From Nitzschia sp. pyKryTriq1 (Eukaryota; Bacillariophyta; Bacillariophyceae; Bacillariales; Bacillariaceae): 64,000 nucleotides of DNA. This document shows positions 49,749-60,442 of the stretch, piece after piece. The notes under the pieces are model-generated. The model saw only the letters and a program-made list of their open reading frames with translations, ran no database searches and was not told the origin of the DNA. Positions within the stretch are counted from its first letter, which is position 1. The number at the start of each line of letters is the position of its first letter. Both the position numbers and the translations under genes were made by a program. The DNA lies in assembly GCA_956465555.1 (NCBI GenBank), contig OY101118.1, forward strand, positions 868,001 through 932,000, given 5' to 3'.

Positions 49749-52700
49749 TCAATATTGTTCTAGCATCCTCTGTCTGTCTCGAGCCATCCGAACCTTTACG
49801 CGCATCCTCGCCACGCGATCGTTTTCGGCTCTTAGGGCCATGTGGAGCCTCTCCGCCTTGGTGAAGTCCCTGCCATCATAAAATGTACTCTTGAGCTGGT
49901 CCTTCGACATTCGCATAGCAAACCGTCCATCGACATCAGGGGGCACCGGCTTCTCCAGAAGATTCTTTCGCTTCATCCAATCATTAAGTTCGTCACGACT
50001 CCATTGTCGTGGCAGTGAAAGTTCCCCAGAGCTGTCAACACTTGTTGGAGATTCATTTTCTTGCTGTTTAGGAGATTGGTTTGCTCTACGTTGGGCCGAC
50101 TTTGCCGGGGCACTTAGGCAGGCTACGGAAGAAACAGAATCAAGAACAGCGAGCGTTTCTTCGGTGCTCGAAGCAGCCGGTGAAACGGTTGCAACAAGTG
50201 ATATTTGCGCCAGGTTATCATTGAATATATCTTGCATGATCTTTGATATATTGCTCTTTCCACGAAAGGGATGTTCTTGGAGTCCACCTCTTCCTTTCGC
50301 TCGAATCCCTTGCATCAATTCATCGAACGTAGATGCCTTGCGAGCATCACCATTGGAAACTTTGGAAAGCTCGTGTGATGGACATTTCAGCAAAATGAGA
50401 GACCCCTTTGCCCACGTGTGGTTGACAGTAATTTGACAAACGATGAAAGCCTCCGCAATTTCTTGCCTTCGAACTGTGGACGCCCGGAATAGGCGACGTC
50501 TAACATCCGACAAAATATCAAGGAGCTCACGCGGACCGAGTGCCTGTTTTTCTGACACCCCCTTGACACGGAAGCGCCCCCCTTCATCAACAACGTGCAC
50601 TGGACATCCAGCAGGACCCAATAAATCGACAATAGTGTCACCAGTCAAGAACATGTACTGCACCGAAACCGAGATCGGCCTTGTTCCACGGGAAGTCTCA
50701 AACAGATCATACGCCGCCCGTTCCTCGATATCAGCCATGCTATGCGCCTTTCCAGAGCCACTGGTCCCTAATATGACAAACGCCGCAGCCCCTCCTTCTC
50801 GAGCTCGCATCACGCCTTCTTGTCCCACCCGCATGTAGAAATCTTCAGCTAGCCTAGATTCCGCAAAAACGTGGTCGAATTCATGAAGATTGGCTTGGAT
50901 ATCTTTTGTTTGTAGGTCAGAAAGCATGGAAGTCACGTAAACGATAATCGCGTTGGCATTTCCCGTGTCGGCGTTCACGATATCAAATTCACCGTTGGCA
51001 ACCTCATCTTCAAGTAGGGGTCGCTTCCTAGCAAACACAGAAACGCCATGTCGTCCCTGCTGGTCGTTTCTCCTTGAGGCCTGCTGCAAGACAATATGTG
51101 TATGGTGTGCAATATGCTCCCGTACCATTGGATCGAAATGTTTCGAATACAGAATTCGAACAGTACGCTGATCCAGTGCCGGAACAGAGGAGCATCTCGG
51201 GGACTCCGAACGGAAAACCGGTGTGAGTCTTCGGGTAGGTGTAGATGATTCTTCTTTCGTTGGCGTTGATCCAGTACGCCTTCTTGCCATGAGTGCTTGA
51301 TTAGTTCTCTCAGCTGCGATTCTGCGATAAAAATCGAGTGGTGTGACCCCCGCCCGACTCTCGCTATTTGGTGTCTGTTTCTGAGGTGTCGTTGTTGTCG
51401 TCGTCGTTTTCGGATTAGTGTTCTGACTGGCACCAGGCGAATACCTGCTTTTCAGAGACGGAAGATCTAGGCTTGGACGCATTTCCAAACTTGGCGCAGG
51501 ACTTCTGTTCTCGGAAATGTTTCTAGGATGATCCATGTGATTCCGCCGCACCTCGTTGAGAGGCTCTCGAGCTTCAAATCGTTCTTCTTCTTGTGCCATG
51601 CCACGAGCCTCTAGAATTCGATCTCGTTTCGCTGTGGAGCTCGTGCTTTCAGAGCCTGTCAGAGACATAGGTGTCTTTTGGGTATTTTGAGGCGGCGGCG
51701 TGATGCCTCTCTCGGAAGAATATGAGAAAGTTATTGGTGGGGGCTTTGATGTTGGTGTCGACTTTGTATTGACAAAGAGACCAGGCTTTTGTTGACTACC
51801 ACCCGTCGGCAATCCATGTCCATGTGGAGGCTTGCTGTTGAATGAATCCATGGATCGATTGGAATGACGGCCAGCAGCGTAGGGAGACGGTGTGCGTGAG
51901 CTCATTGAATATCCAATTGCGCCCATGGCATTGCCTCGAGCCGTCGTCTTCTTCGCCTCTGGCGTGGGCGGGGCGAAGAAAGGACGAGAGTTCGATCTAT
52001 TTGTACTGGTTGGACGCCTGGAGTCTTCCACGTTCACGACCGACGGCAGCTCTTCGTCTTCAACCGTTATTACTGTCTTGGGAGTGGACGGTCCATGGTG
52101 AGCCGATGCGATCGGGAGACCGAAACTGTTCAATGGGTGACTGCTGGTTTGTGTACTTGTAGCCACACTTGGGGGACCTGGAAGGTTATCATGTTTCTTC
52201 CCCTGTCTCGACCTAGACGAATTGGGTCTTCTTGTATCACCATTCGCAGGTGACTGTTCTCGCCGATGGAAAAACGTCGAGATGGGACTACGGAAGGCGC
52301 TTCCCTTGCCCGACGAGAAGACATTATTTTGCTGGTCGCTTTTTCCGGTCCCTTTTGTGCCGGTGGCAAAATCGCGATTATACGGAAAAGAATATTTATC
52401 ATTTGTCTTCGGCTCTTGGCTGCTTTTAAGCGCATACTTGTCGTCCGACGTGTCTTCGTAACTCATTAGATCGTAGTGCTGATGTTCTTCCTTGTTACTC
52501 CTACTCGAAGTTGTTTGCGCCGCGGCTGATGCTGCTGTTGCTGCAGCGTTGAGATTGTTGTTTCTTGGAGACATGGAATCTCGCACTCGGCTTTTAAACT
52601 TTTGGTATCGCTGCCTCTTGGATTCATCAAACAGCGACACTGTCAACTGCTGTTGTCGACTACTAGTATTGGTGGTAGTGGTAGTATTGGTAGCTGCCTT

Positions 52701-53042
52701 GTTCTTGTTGGCTGAAGCAGCAGCAGCAGTGTCGTTGCGACTTTCTTGCCGCCCTACTACACCCAACATGGAACATCCAAATGTGCTATTCAGTTGTGGC
52801 GTTGGCGGAGCTTCTTCTCCATGATATGGATTTGCAATGGGCATCATGCTTCGTTGATGACGGGCGGGAGTTTTCTCGTCGTTGCTGTTGTTATTATTTT
52901 TGTTTTCGGGAGTGGTGGCCTCGGCAGTCGATGGCGAAAAAGTGACGCCTCCCATCGCCCGAGGAGACACGCGTCCCTTTTCCTTCAGTTTGCGGTAGCG
53001 ATCCATGTCTCGAGGACGTTGCTTGGGAGTTATTTTGTCCAT
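49749..53042 (-). CDS. Kinesin-13-like protein with degraded motor (pseudo-motor)
   Basis: Single exon, 1,097 residues from ATG 53042 (MDKITPKQRPRDMDRYR). An ATG at 53147 would add 35 residues encoded partly by an ATC microsatellite and is less likely. The first ~640 residues are disordered, rich in Ser/Pro/Thr/Asn. Residues ~665-980 resemble a kinesin motor of the kinesin-13 type: VSVFARKRPLLEDE, HEFDHVFAE, then AAAFVILGTSGSGKAHSM where the P-loop GQTGSGKT is expected. The Thr that holds Mg2+ is Ala, switch I NxxSSRSH reads TVNHTWAKGS, and switch II DLAGSE reads LKCPSHE. ATP hydrolysis is therefore unlikely. A SAM-like segment (~1010-1060, WSRDELNDWMKRKNLLEKPV) and a basic helix end the protein. 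It may be a microtubule-binding non-motor kinesin; the assignment of the fold is firm, the activity loss is inferred. Confidence 0.85.
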   Translation of the reverse strand: MDKITPKQRPRDMDRYRKLKEKGRVSPRAMGGVTFSPSTAEATTPENKNNNNSNDEKTPARHQRSMMPIANPYHGEEAPPTPQLNSTFGCSMLGVVGRQESRNDTAAAASANKNKAATNTTTTTNTSSRQQQLTVSLFDESKRQRYQKFKSRVRDSMSPRNNNLNAAATAASAAAQTTSSRSNKEEHQHYDLMSYEDTSDDKYALKSSQEPKTNDKYSFPYNRDFATGTKGTGKSDQQNNVFSSGKGSAFRSPISTFFHRREQSPANGDTRRPNSSRSRQGKKHDNLPGPPSVATSTQTSSHPLNSFGLPIASAHHGPSTPKTVITVEDEELPSVVNVEDSRRPTSTNRSNSRPFFAPPTPEAKKTTARGNAMGAIGYSMSSRTPSPYAAGRHSNRSMDSFNSKPPHGHGLPTGGSQQKPGLFVNTKSTPTSKPPPITFSYSSERGITPPPQNTQKTPMSLTGSESTSSTAKRDRILEARGMAQEEERFEAREPLNEVRRNHMDHPRNISENRSPAPSLEMRPSLDLPSLKSRYSPGASQNTNPKTTTTTTTPQKQTPNSESRAGVTPLDFYRRIAAERTNQALMARRRTGSTPTKEESSTPTRRLTPVFRSESPRCSSVPALDQRTVRILYSKHFDPMVREHIAHHTHIVLQQASRRNDQQGRHGVSVFARKRPLLEDEVANGEFDIVNADTGNANAIIVYVTSMLSDLQTKDIQANLHEFDHVFAESRLAEDFYMRVGQEGVMRAREGGAAAFVILGTSGSGKAHSMADIEERAAYDLFETSRGTRPISVSVQYMFLTGDTIVDLLGPAGCPVHVVDEGGRFRVKGVSEKQALGPRELLDILSDVRRRLFRASTVRRQEIAEAFIVCQITVNHTWAKGSLILLKCPSHELSKVSNGDARKASTFDELMQGIRAKGRGGLQEHPFRGKSNISKIMQDIFNDNLAQISLVATVSPAASSTEETLAVLDSVSSVACLSAPAKSAQRRANQSPKQQENESPTSVDSSGELSLPRQWSRDELNDWMKRKNLLEKPVPPDVDGRFAMRMSKDQLKSTFYDGRDFTKAERLHMALRAENDRVARMRVKVRMARDRQRMLEQY

Positions 53043-53700
53043 CCTGTCCTGTTGTAATTCTACCGGTACAAGGAGACAATATGATGATGATGATGATGAA
53101 GACGAGACCCCAAACCAAAAACCAAAATAATGTGAGGGCTTCCTCATTATTTTTGAAATCCAAATCGTTCATTGAAAATATATGGTCCTGAAGGATAGCA
53201 TTCAATCGCAAGCCATTTTCGAGTTTTGCCGTCTGATCCTCATCCGTCATGACGTCAGGAAAAGTCAAAATGATAAGCCCCTCGACTGACTAGTACGAGT
53301 ACCGGGTACGACGCAATCCATGCCAGAGAGCGCCACCGACTGACGTTTTTCGTTTTCCTCTTCTCCCACCGCAACCACCGCTATCGCGGCCGCCCTGCCG
53401 CATGCAAACAACACACGCAGAACAAAACGAAGACCCATCACCCATCATCGTCTCAAGCCTCCACCACATCTTTTGTTCCGACGTTAGACGACAGGTGAAA
53501 AGCAACCAACAATCTACGATCTACGTCTCGAAAGAAGAAGATCCATCTACTCGATCTATACCCGTAGAAGAGTTGCCATTTCTACTTTATTGCCTTCCAC
53601 TGTCTTCGGCGTTGGTTCGTCTTTCTGGTTACTTTCAGTGATCACATTCACTGAATTCACCACCATCCGTCAAACGATAACAAGCAAAACAATCAATCCT
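53043..53700. promoter_or_regulatory. Divergent promoter region, kinesin-like / ProRS
   Basis: Between the starts of the kinesin-like gene (minus) and the prolyl-tRNA synthetase gene (plus). It contains a perfect TGACGTCA (53250-53257), preceded by TGAC overlap (CATGACGTCAGG), about 210 bp from the kinesin start. This matches CRE-type bZIP/aureochrome sites. A GTACGAGTACCGGGTAC tract is at 53293-53309. A minus-strand frame at 52894-53268 was considered as an upstream exon, but no good donor is seen. Confidence 0.4.
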
Positions 53701-55838
53701 ATGCAAAGATTCAATCCATCTGTAGTGCTAATGTTCGTGGGCCTGGCAGCAGCTCGACATGTCGGGGCCTTCCAGACTGCTAGCCAGCATCTGGCCCGTC
53801 ACCGAGCTGCTGCTGCTGCTGCTTCTTCGGCAGTAAGGGGCAAGAATACTGCGACTCCTAATGGCCTCCCCCTTCCACAACCACGCAACTGTTGGCTGCT
53901 TGGTAGCACGACGACGACGACGACGACGACGACTAACTTTCGTTTGTTCAGCACGGCAGCAGATCTTTCGGAAGAGCAAAAATTGGAGATTGAAGCTAAG
54001 ATAAAAGCCAAAGGCGACGAAATCCGCGCCATGAAGGATGACGGGGCCGACAAAGCTGCAGTGGCACCTTTGGTAGAGGAGCTTCTTTCCTTGAAGGCTC
54101 AGTTGGACCCTTCGACTTTAAGAGGCAAGGATGCAAAGAAACCGCAGCAACAACAGCAGCAACAGCAGCAGCAACCACAAAACAAAAAGCAACAAGAAAA
54201 CACTGAAAGTGACGATGAATCTGATTTCATCACTGCGCGGGCAGTAGATTATTCCAAATGGTACAACGATCTGATCCGTGTCACCGGATTGGCGGAAAAC
54301 TCACCTGTGCGTGGATGCATGGTCATCAAACCTTGGGGAATGTCACTCTGGGACAAAATTCGCAACGAATTAGATGCCAAAATTCAAGAACATGGAGCCG
54401 AAAATGCCTACTTTCCTTTATTGATTCCCAAATCTTTCTTGTCCAAGGAAGCTGAGCACGTAGATGGCTTTGCTAAGGAGTGCGCTGTGGTCACACACCA
54501 TCGATTAACAGCTGGAGAAGACGGTTTGATCGCCGATCCTGAAGCAAAGCTGGAAGATCCTCTGATTATTCGTCCTACGTCCGAAACGATGATTTGGTAC
54601 ATGTTCCGCAAATGGATCAATAGTCACAGGTAGGTTGAAAAGGAAGTGGTACTGTACTGAAAGTATATTCCGAAACCCAATTCTCTGACGCTGGATTCTT
54701 TTCTTGCTGTTGCTGCCATTGCTCATTCAGAGACTTGCCATTGAAAGTCAATCAATGGGCAAATGTCATGCGCTGGGAAATGAGAACACGTCCTTTCCTC
54801 CGAACTTCCGAATTCTTGTGGCAAGAAGGGCACACGGCCCATGCGACCGCAGAAGGTGCTCTCGATGATGCGAAGACCATGATGGAAAATTACGCAAATC
54901 TTTGTCGAGACTTGTTGGCGATTCCGGTTGTTCGAGGAGCCAAAAGTCCATCTGAACGATTTGCTGGTGCCGAGGAAACATTCACTATTGAGGCATTGAT
55001 GCAAAACGGATGGGCCTTGCAAAGTGGAACCTCACATTTCTTGGGTCAGTCCTTCGGCAAAGCTTTTGACGTTACATTCCAAGATACGGATGGGGAGCAG
55101 AAGGATGTCTGGGGAACATCGTGGGGTGTGTCGACTCGTTTGCTGGGGGCTTTGATCATGACTCACTCGGATGACAATGGTCTCGTTCTGCCTCCTCGTG
55201 TGGCACCTGTCCAAGTTGTTATTGTTCCCATCCCGCCCAAGAAGAACGACGAAGAAAGCAAAGTGGCCATGGATAAGGCCTTGGATGACATGGTGGCCGC
55301 CCTAAAGAGCGAAGGCCTACGAGTCAAGGTTGATGATCGTGACTTTGTACGAAATGGTGCCAAGTATTTCGAATGGGAACGCAAAGGTGTTCCGCTTCGG
55401 ATCGAATTGGGCCCTCGCGACGTGAAGAATGTTGTTTGCATTTTCAAATACCGTGCCGGAGCAGGTTCGGACGAAAAGCAGTCTGTGGCTTTGGCCGATG
55501 TCGCCAAGGCCGCTACCAGCGGCTTGGATGCAATGCAGGACAACTTGCTTGAAGTAGCCAAAAATCGACTCTCGGCCGGAATTTCCACCGATGTCACCTA
55601 TGACGAAATGAAGACAGCCCTTGAATCTGACGAGGCTTCATCATACCCCGGAAAAGGGCTCTATTTGGTTCCATGGAAATGTGATGCTAAAAACGAAGAC
55701 ACGATCAAGACTGAATGTAAAGCAACGATCCGCTGCTATCCGCTGGCAGAGAATGAAGCCGGCATGCACAAGGGAAAGAAGTGCTTCTACAGTGGTGATG
55801 ACGCCACACACATGGCATTGTTCGGACGAGCGTTCTAA
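53701..55838 (+). CDS. Prolyl-tRNA synthetase with organelle presequence and WHEP domain
   Basis: Two exons, 53701-54629 and 54731-55838, phase 2 across a 101-nt intron; 678 residues. Residues 1-25 form a signal peptide-like segment ([18 protein letters not shown]) with a GAF-Q motif, suggesting plastid import, then an Ala/Gln/Thr-rich transit-like stretch. A WHEP-type helical hairpin (about 88-135, [20 protein letters not shown]) is followed by a Gln-run linker and a complete class II ProRS of the eukaryote/archaeal type: [16 protein letters not shown], motif 2 [51 protein letters not shown], motif 3 region and an anticodon-binding domain, with Cys-containing C-terminal zinc-like region ending ALFGRAF. 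It charges tRNA-Pro. No second ProRS is in this window, so dual or multiple targeting cannot be judged. Confidence 0.93.
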
Positions 55839-55905
55839 GCTAGATCAGTATTTACCTTCTATGGGACACAGCTTTCCTCCTCGTAGCATACTGTTTTTGA
55901 TGGAC

Positions 55906-56637
55906 CTATCGTAGCTTCGCATACAGCTCTCTGGATTTAACGATGATCAATCGAGGCGACCATTTGTCCAATGCAAGTTGTATGCAATCCAACACAGCTG
56001 GTAACATGCGGTTTCCATTGATGTCAATGGCAATCACCGATGGATTGTCCAGCGTTATATCTAAATCATCCTCAAAGACATCTCCCAGAAGAAAGTGCCG
56101 GTTTGGATATCGTTCACGGGCAATTTTGATGGATTCTTCCGATTTATCGACGCCTAATCGTGTCTTGGCATCTACGGTATCCACCAGGATACCAAAATCA
56201 CAGCCAATCTCCAAGAAATTGTCTTCTTGACGAGTATGAACAGTAGCCATCCGTCGATAGTCGTTTGTTTCCGAAGCCACCAAAACCAAATGGCTCTGGT
56301 GCTCCAGAACTGGCATCAAATTGGTCCGCCGTACTCGATAGGTAGAACCCTTGGGATATCGGACTAAAACTCGTTCCTCGTCATCGTCACAAGGTGATAC
56401 AACTCTTGCCCTCTCGTACAATTGGGGCGTCTTCCCCTTTCCCTTGCTCAAAAGGACCCAACACAGAGTCTCTTGAAGCAACGTGGGCGGTTCATTTTCT
56501 TGGCCGCCAAAGAATTCGTCTCCGATTTGCTCGAATTTCAAGTAGCGATATGATTTTGATTCAGGTTTTGTTGCCTGCGGAAGTGGCCTCTCGTCTGCTT
56601 GCAAATCGCCTGCTTGCACATCGCCGTCTGATGTCAT
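55906..56637 (-). CDS. SAM-dependent methyltransferase-like protein
   Basis: Single exon, 243 residues, ATG 56637. A short acidic N-tail precedes a segment with a small beta domain (LYERARVVSPCDDDEERVLV then YPKGSTYRVRRTNLMPV, a Tudor/SH3-like run). A class I methyltransferase core follows: motif I NFLEIGCDFGILVDTV (E-I-G-C-D-x-G), motif II GVDKSEESIKIARERYPNRH, and motif III-like LLGDVFEDD then IAIDINGNRMLPAVLDCIQLA. It ends in a strand-like RLIIVKSREL. Proteins of this build occur in plants and algae as uncharacterised SAM-binding proteins; substrate unknown. Its stop faces that of the ProRS gene 67 bp away. Confidence 0.75.
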   Translation of the reverse strand: MTSDGDVQAGDLQADERPLPQATKPESKSYRYLKFEQIGDEFFGGQENEPPTLLQETLCWVLLSKGKGKTPQLYERARVVSPCDDDEERVLVRYPKGSTYRVRRTNLMPVLEHQSHLVLVASETNDYRRMATVHTRQEDNFLEIGCDFGILVDTVDAKTRLGVDKSEESIKIARERYPNRHFLLGDVFEDDLDITLDNPSVIAIDINGNRMLPAVLDCIQLALDKWSPRLIIVKSRELYAKLR

Positions 56638-57079
56638 GATCGTTTAGGCTGGAAGTCTAGAGAGTATCTTGATACACAAACCATCGATCATCGCGTTGTC
56701 GTGATAGTAAGGGAAAAAAACTGGTCTGCTCATTTTTCTGTGGTGGGAACGGATTTGGACAGCAGGCGAGCAGCACAGACGGTTTCGACCGAAACGACTG
56801 CACCATTTTTTTGGCCACTCTCGTTCGCTCATTCTCGACGGTACGAGTACCTACGATGCTTGTACTCTCTCTCTACTACTCTCTACTAGAGTACGGTAGA
56901 GAGAGAGAGAGAGAGAGACTTGAAGATGGATGGCCTTATCGATTAGTTTTTAAAACATTCACCTAACGCAGTTCTCCATCACTTCATAAAATATTATCAT
57001 AACGCACTGATATTCCAGTACCAGGTACGGTACGGTCGGTACACGCACTTTTAAAATGTACCATAGAGTACGCGCGTAG
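56638..57079. other. Intergenic, CTCTAC/GAGAGA inverted tract
   Basis: Upstream of the methyltransferase and downstream of the coiled-coil gene, both on the minus strand. TCTCTCTCTACTACTCTCTA and TAGAGTACGGTAGAGAGAGA at 56866-56910 can pair with each other. CAGTACCAGGTACGGTACGG is at 57015-57035. No gene is seen. Confidence 0.55.
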
Positions 57080-58522
57080 CTACTGCTGGAATCGCTCTCG
57101 CTCGTCCTGCTGAAAGTGATGTTTCAACGAATCCCAGTGCTTGTCCATGATCACCGACAGGGGAGCATAGTGTGACTTTTCCAGTTTCATCAATGTTGCC
57201 AGCTGCGACACAAAACGAGTACCGGGAGTAAACTGATCACCCGTCTCCTCAATTGCCTCTGACAGTGTTTGAATGTGACGCGGGGGGCGGTCTACTACGA
57301 TCGGCTGCTGGTGCTGCTGCTGTCTTCGGCTTGGGGTGGAGAGAAAGGACGACTGTGTTCGATAGGGTGACTGGGACAAACCAAAGGAAGCCGCCGCAGA
57401 TGGCTTGTGTCTTCCTTCGGGTTCCTCTCGAACAGTAGTGGATCTATCATCGGAACGTGGCTCAACTCCACCACCACCACGACGACGTGAGACCCCTTCT
57501 GGCTCCACTGGTTCCTCGACCACCGAGTATCGACGACGATGATTATTATTATTCGTCGAAGGTGGTGGAGGTACGGCACGGGTCTCCTCTGGTTGTTCAT
57601 ACTCATTATTCGTATTAGCGAGAGACGAAGTGCGATGGATTCGTTCTACACGCGGCGGCTGCAGTTGAAGCTTCTTTCGAAGAACTTCATTTTCAATCTC
57701 TAAATCTTGAATTCGTATCTCTTGCTCGCGGATCTTGTTTTCAAGCTCTTCCACCTTGTTGGAAGACTCTTTGTGGTTCTCATTGTTGTCGTTGTTGTAG
57801 TTATCGTTGTTTTCGAAATTGATAGTAGAGCCACCATCCCCTTGACGACGAGGACGGTTCGAAGAGTGAGGAGGTTCACGGCTACTGTAACGCGCAGAAG
57901 AGGCCACGTACTGATACGATGATGATTCGTCCTCGCCTTCTCCTCGTGGGGGCGCCGTAGTGTTGCGTGTCCGATTTCGATTGGGGGTCGGAAATGCAAA
58001 TCCTGGAGTTTCAACTGGCGCCGGAGGAGGCTCCGACGGAGTGTAAGAAGCAGACCCGTATCGTTTCGTGGGTGTGCTGTGTGCATAGCTTCGCAATGGT
58101 GAGATTCCTTTCACCGAAGGAGGAGGATCCTTCTCTCGCAAAGGGCTCATCATCGTCTTTTTCGCAGTGGAAGGGTACTGGGTCTGGTACGGCAAACGAG
58201 GAGTTGTCGTTGTCGCCGTCGACTCAAGCCGTCCCTTTCTCTGCGAGAGTGATTCGAATGTTTTCGTAAAGGCATCCAGCTCCTCGTTGAAATCTTTGAT
58301 AACACGTTCGATAGGAGGCGACAGCGCAAAATTGTCGAGGTCCTCGATCAGCGCGTCATTGGCGTACGTGTAGCGACTACCAGGAGTCCTGCCGGTATCC
58401 CAGGTCGGTCGATGATTCTCGTCTTGATACGGGAGATCGCCCAGCATGGAGTTGTCGTCGTCGCCCTCTGCGACAGTGGTAGGAGGACCTACCAAGCTGC
58501 TCCTTGAACTTCGTGTCGTCAT
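57080..58522 (-). CDS. Coiled-coil protein with conserved C-terminal helical segment, unknown
   Basis: Single exon, 480 residues, ATG 58522. Mostly Pro/Ser/Thr/Arg-rich and disordered, with a short helix near residue 70-95 (RVIKDFNEELDAFTKTFES). A central coiled coil (about 258-290, VEELENKIREQEIRIQDLE) follows an Asn/Asp-rich run. The last ~60 residues form a patterned helical block (PGTRFVSQLATLMKLEKSHY, then APLSVIMDKHWDSLKHHF) that looks like a conserved module. The arrangement recalls cytoskeleton- or centrosome-associated adaptor proteins, which is inference only; I do not recognise the family. Confidence 0.7.
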   Translation of the reverse strand: MTTRSSRSSLVGPPTTVAEGDDDNSMLGDLPYQDENHRPTWDTGRTPGSRYTYANDALIEDLDNFALSPPIERVIKDFNEELDAFTKTFESLSQRKGRLESTATTTTPRLPYQTQYPSTAKKTMMSPLREKDPPPSVKGISPLRSYAHSTPTKRYGSASYTPSEPPPAPVETPGFAFPTPNRNRTRNTTAPPRGEGEDESSSYQYVASSARYSSREPPHSSNRPRRQGDGGSTINFENNDNYNNDNNENHKESSNKVEELENKIREQEIRIQDLEIENEVLRKKLQLQPPRVERIHRTSSLANTNNEYEQPEETRAVPPPPSTNNNNHRRRYSVVEEPVEPEGVSRRRGGGGVEPRSDDRSTTVREEPEGRHKPSAAASFGLSQSPYRTQSSFLSTPSRRQQQHQQPIVVDRPPRHIQTLSEAIEETGDQFTPGTRFVSQLATLMKLEKSHYAPLSVIMDKHWDSLKHHFQQDERERFQQ

Positions 58523-59177
58523 TGTTGCTGTGATGATGATGTTTTAGTGGAAGTGGCACTTTTGTTTGAAAATGAGGAAAAGTGAAGAAATAAATAATGA
58601 TCCGATGAGGCGGGGGGAAATGGCTGTCTTCGTCTTGCCATCATCAGTGAAGCCGCCCGCCCGCCGCGCCCTACCGTACTCGCAATAAAATCAGTGAAAA
58701 ACGCGCTCGCACGATTGGTACCGCAGGTATGAGTACTGTATTTACTACAGTACAAGTACACGTATGTCCGTTTGACCCATTCGACAAGTTGAATGTCCGA
58801 CAGGAATCTTGAGAAAGCACAGTCGCCAAGTTTCGTTTTTAGAAAACTGACGTAGCCTCGATTGGTGCCACGAGAAAAAAGTTCAACACGCGATTGGACC
58901 ACTTGCAACTTCCCTGTTCCACTCTATTTATTTATTTCATCGTCTTTCTCACGTTCGTGCGTTGACGCTTGACGCTTGTTCCTTGTTCCGGTGTCGTTCG
59001 ACCATCAGAGCAAAGCAAAACCAGATTGATTCATTTCACTTGCCACCAATATTATTGTCGATCGGTTATATTTTGCCCAACAGTCCTTACAGATCGCAGC
59101 AGCCAGCGCAGTGCGTTCTCATCAGCTCCGATACCTTGATCCCCTCCTTCGTCAGAATATTTACAAACTATAGCAGA
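58523..59177. other. Divergent promoter region, no gene seen
   Basis: Between the coiled-coil gene and the acyltransferase gene. GTACTGTATTTACTACAGTAC (~58733-58753) is an imperfect palindrome. The in-frame stretch upstream of 59178 is open but lacks a better start. Confidence 0.5.
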
Positions 59178-60361
59178 ATGAGATTACTACTGGCCGTTGT
59201 GATTGGCTGTGTTCTGGCCCGCAATGGCGAGGGATTTGTTCCGCAGCAGCAACGACGACTTGGTCGGTGGTCAGCGACAGCAATGGGAGTGGCCAGCATG
59301 CCGCCCGAGGGGGAATTAGATACCAGGAGTTTCTTCTTGTCACGGGAGGAAGTCAACCCAATTATTTCCTTCGGCAAAGACGACAAGGAAAAACTCGTCA
59401 ATCCCTTTGGACTGTGGTGTATGGCAGTGTCTCTGGTCACCGGGCCTCTTTGGATGTTGGCCATGAAAATTGTCCATCGGATGGAAAATGATGAAAACCG
59501 TGCACTCTTTGACATGACGGGAAAGATATGGGCCAAAACGTGGTTGACCATGACGAATAGTTACCCAACGATCACGGGCAATATGGAACGCCTAAAGGCG
59601 GGCAATGATGCCGGACCCTGTCTGTTTGTGGCCAACCATGCTTCCTGGTTGGACATTCCTGTACTCTGTACAGTCTTGGATCCGGTCTTCAAGTTTATCG
59701 CAAAAGGGGAGCTGGCCAACGTGCCTTGTATTGGAACCCAGCTATCCGGGGTAAGTGGATAATCATTGGAGAAAATGTACTGTAGTGATGCGACGACTAT
59801 CACTGTGTTTGGCTGCGTGCTAACTATGGATTAAACTCTATCCATACCTCTGCTTCATCACTTTCGGTGCAGGGTGAACATATTTTGATCGACCGCGATG
59901 ACCGACGCTCACAACTCAAGACATTCAAAGAGGGTATAAGATATTTGAAAAAGGGTGTTCCGATCATGGCCTTTCCAGAGGGACAACGCAGCAAGGATGG
60001 TCACTTGATGGAATTCAAAGGAGGTCTCTTCGCTATGGCTACGAAAACAAAAGTCCCTATTGTCCCCATTACGTTGTCTCATACCCACGCCGTCATGCCA
60101 TCCAACTCCCTCTTCCCGGTGCAACCTGGCGCCGGAAAGCTGCACGTACACATCCACGACCCCATCGACGCGGAAGGAAAAACCGACGACGAATTAGCTG
60201 CATTGGTCAGAGCATCCTTCCTCCAGACGCTTCCTTTGGAACAGCACCCACTCGAAACCATTCCCTCCGCGAAAGAGCTTCAATCACTTTCGGATCATCA
60301 ACAAGCACTGGAATCATCTACCTCCACAACAAAGAATGCCAATACAACGGTTTCAGTGTAA
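59178..60361 (+). CDS. 1-acylglycerol-3-phosphate acyltransferase (PlsC), plastid-targeted
   Basis: Two exons, 59178-59750 and 59873-60361, phase 0 across a 122-nt intron (GTAAGT...TGCAG); 353 residues from ATG 59178. The N-terminus ([24 protein letters not shown]) is a signal peptide with a G-FVP cleavage context, the diatom plastid signature. The acyltransferase has NHASWLD (the NHxxxxD catalytic box), the TM/anchor [20 protein letters not shown] before it, IDRDDRRSQ, and the glycerophosphate-binding FPEGQRS. LPAATs make phosphatidic acid from lysophosphatidic acid in glycerolipid synthesis, here probably at the plastid envelope. The exon join rebuilds [12 protein letters not shown], in line with the family. 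Confidence 0.92.
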
Positions 60362-60442
60362 CTAGTTGTTGTCGATACGGAGAATGCTACGCTTCATCTT
60401 AATTTAATGTAATACCGATGACTCTTATTGTACATGATACGT

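Noticed and set aside
52894-53268. Possible upstream exon or separate gene next to the kinesin-like start
   Set aside because: An acidic N-terminal stretch looked coding, but no plausible splice donor links it to the kinesin frame, and it runs into microsatellite translation.
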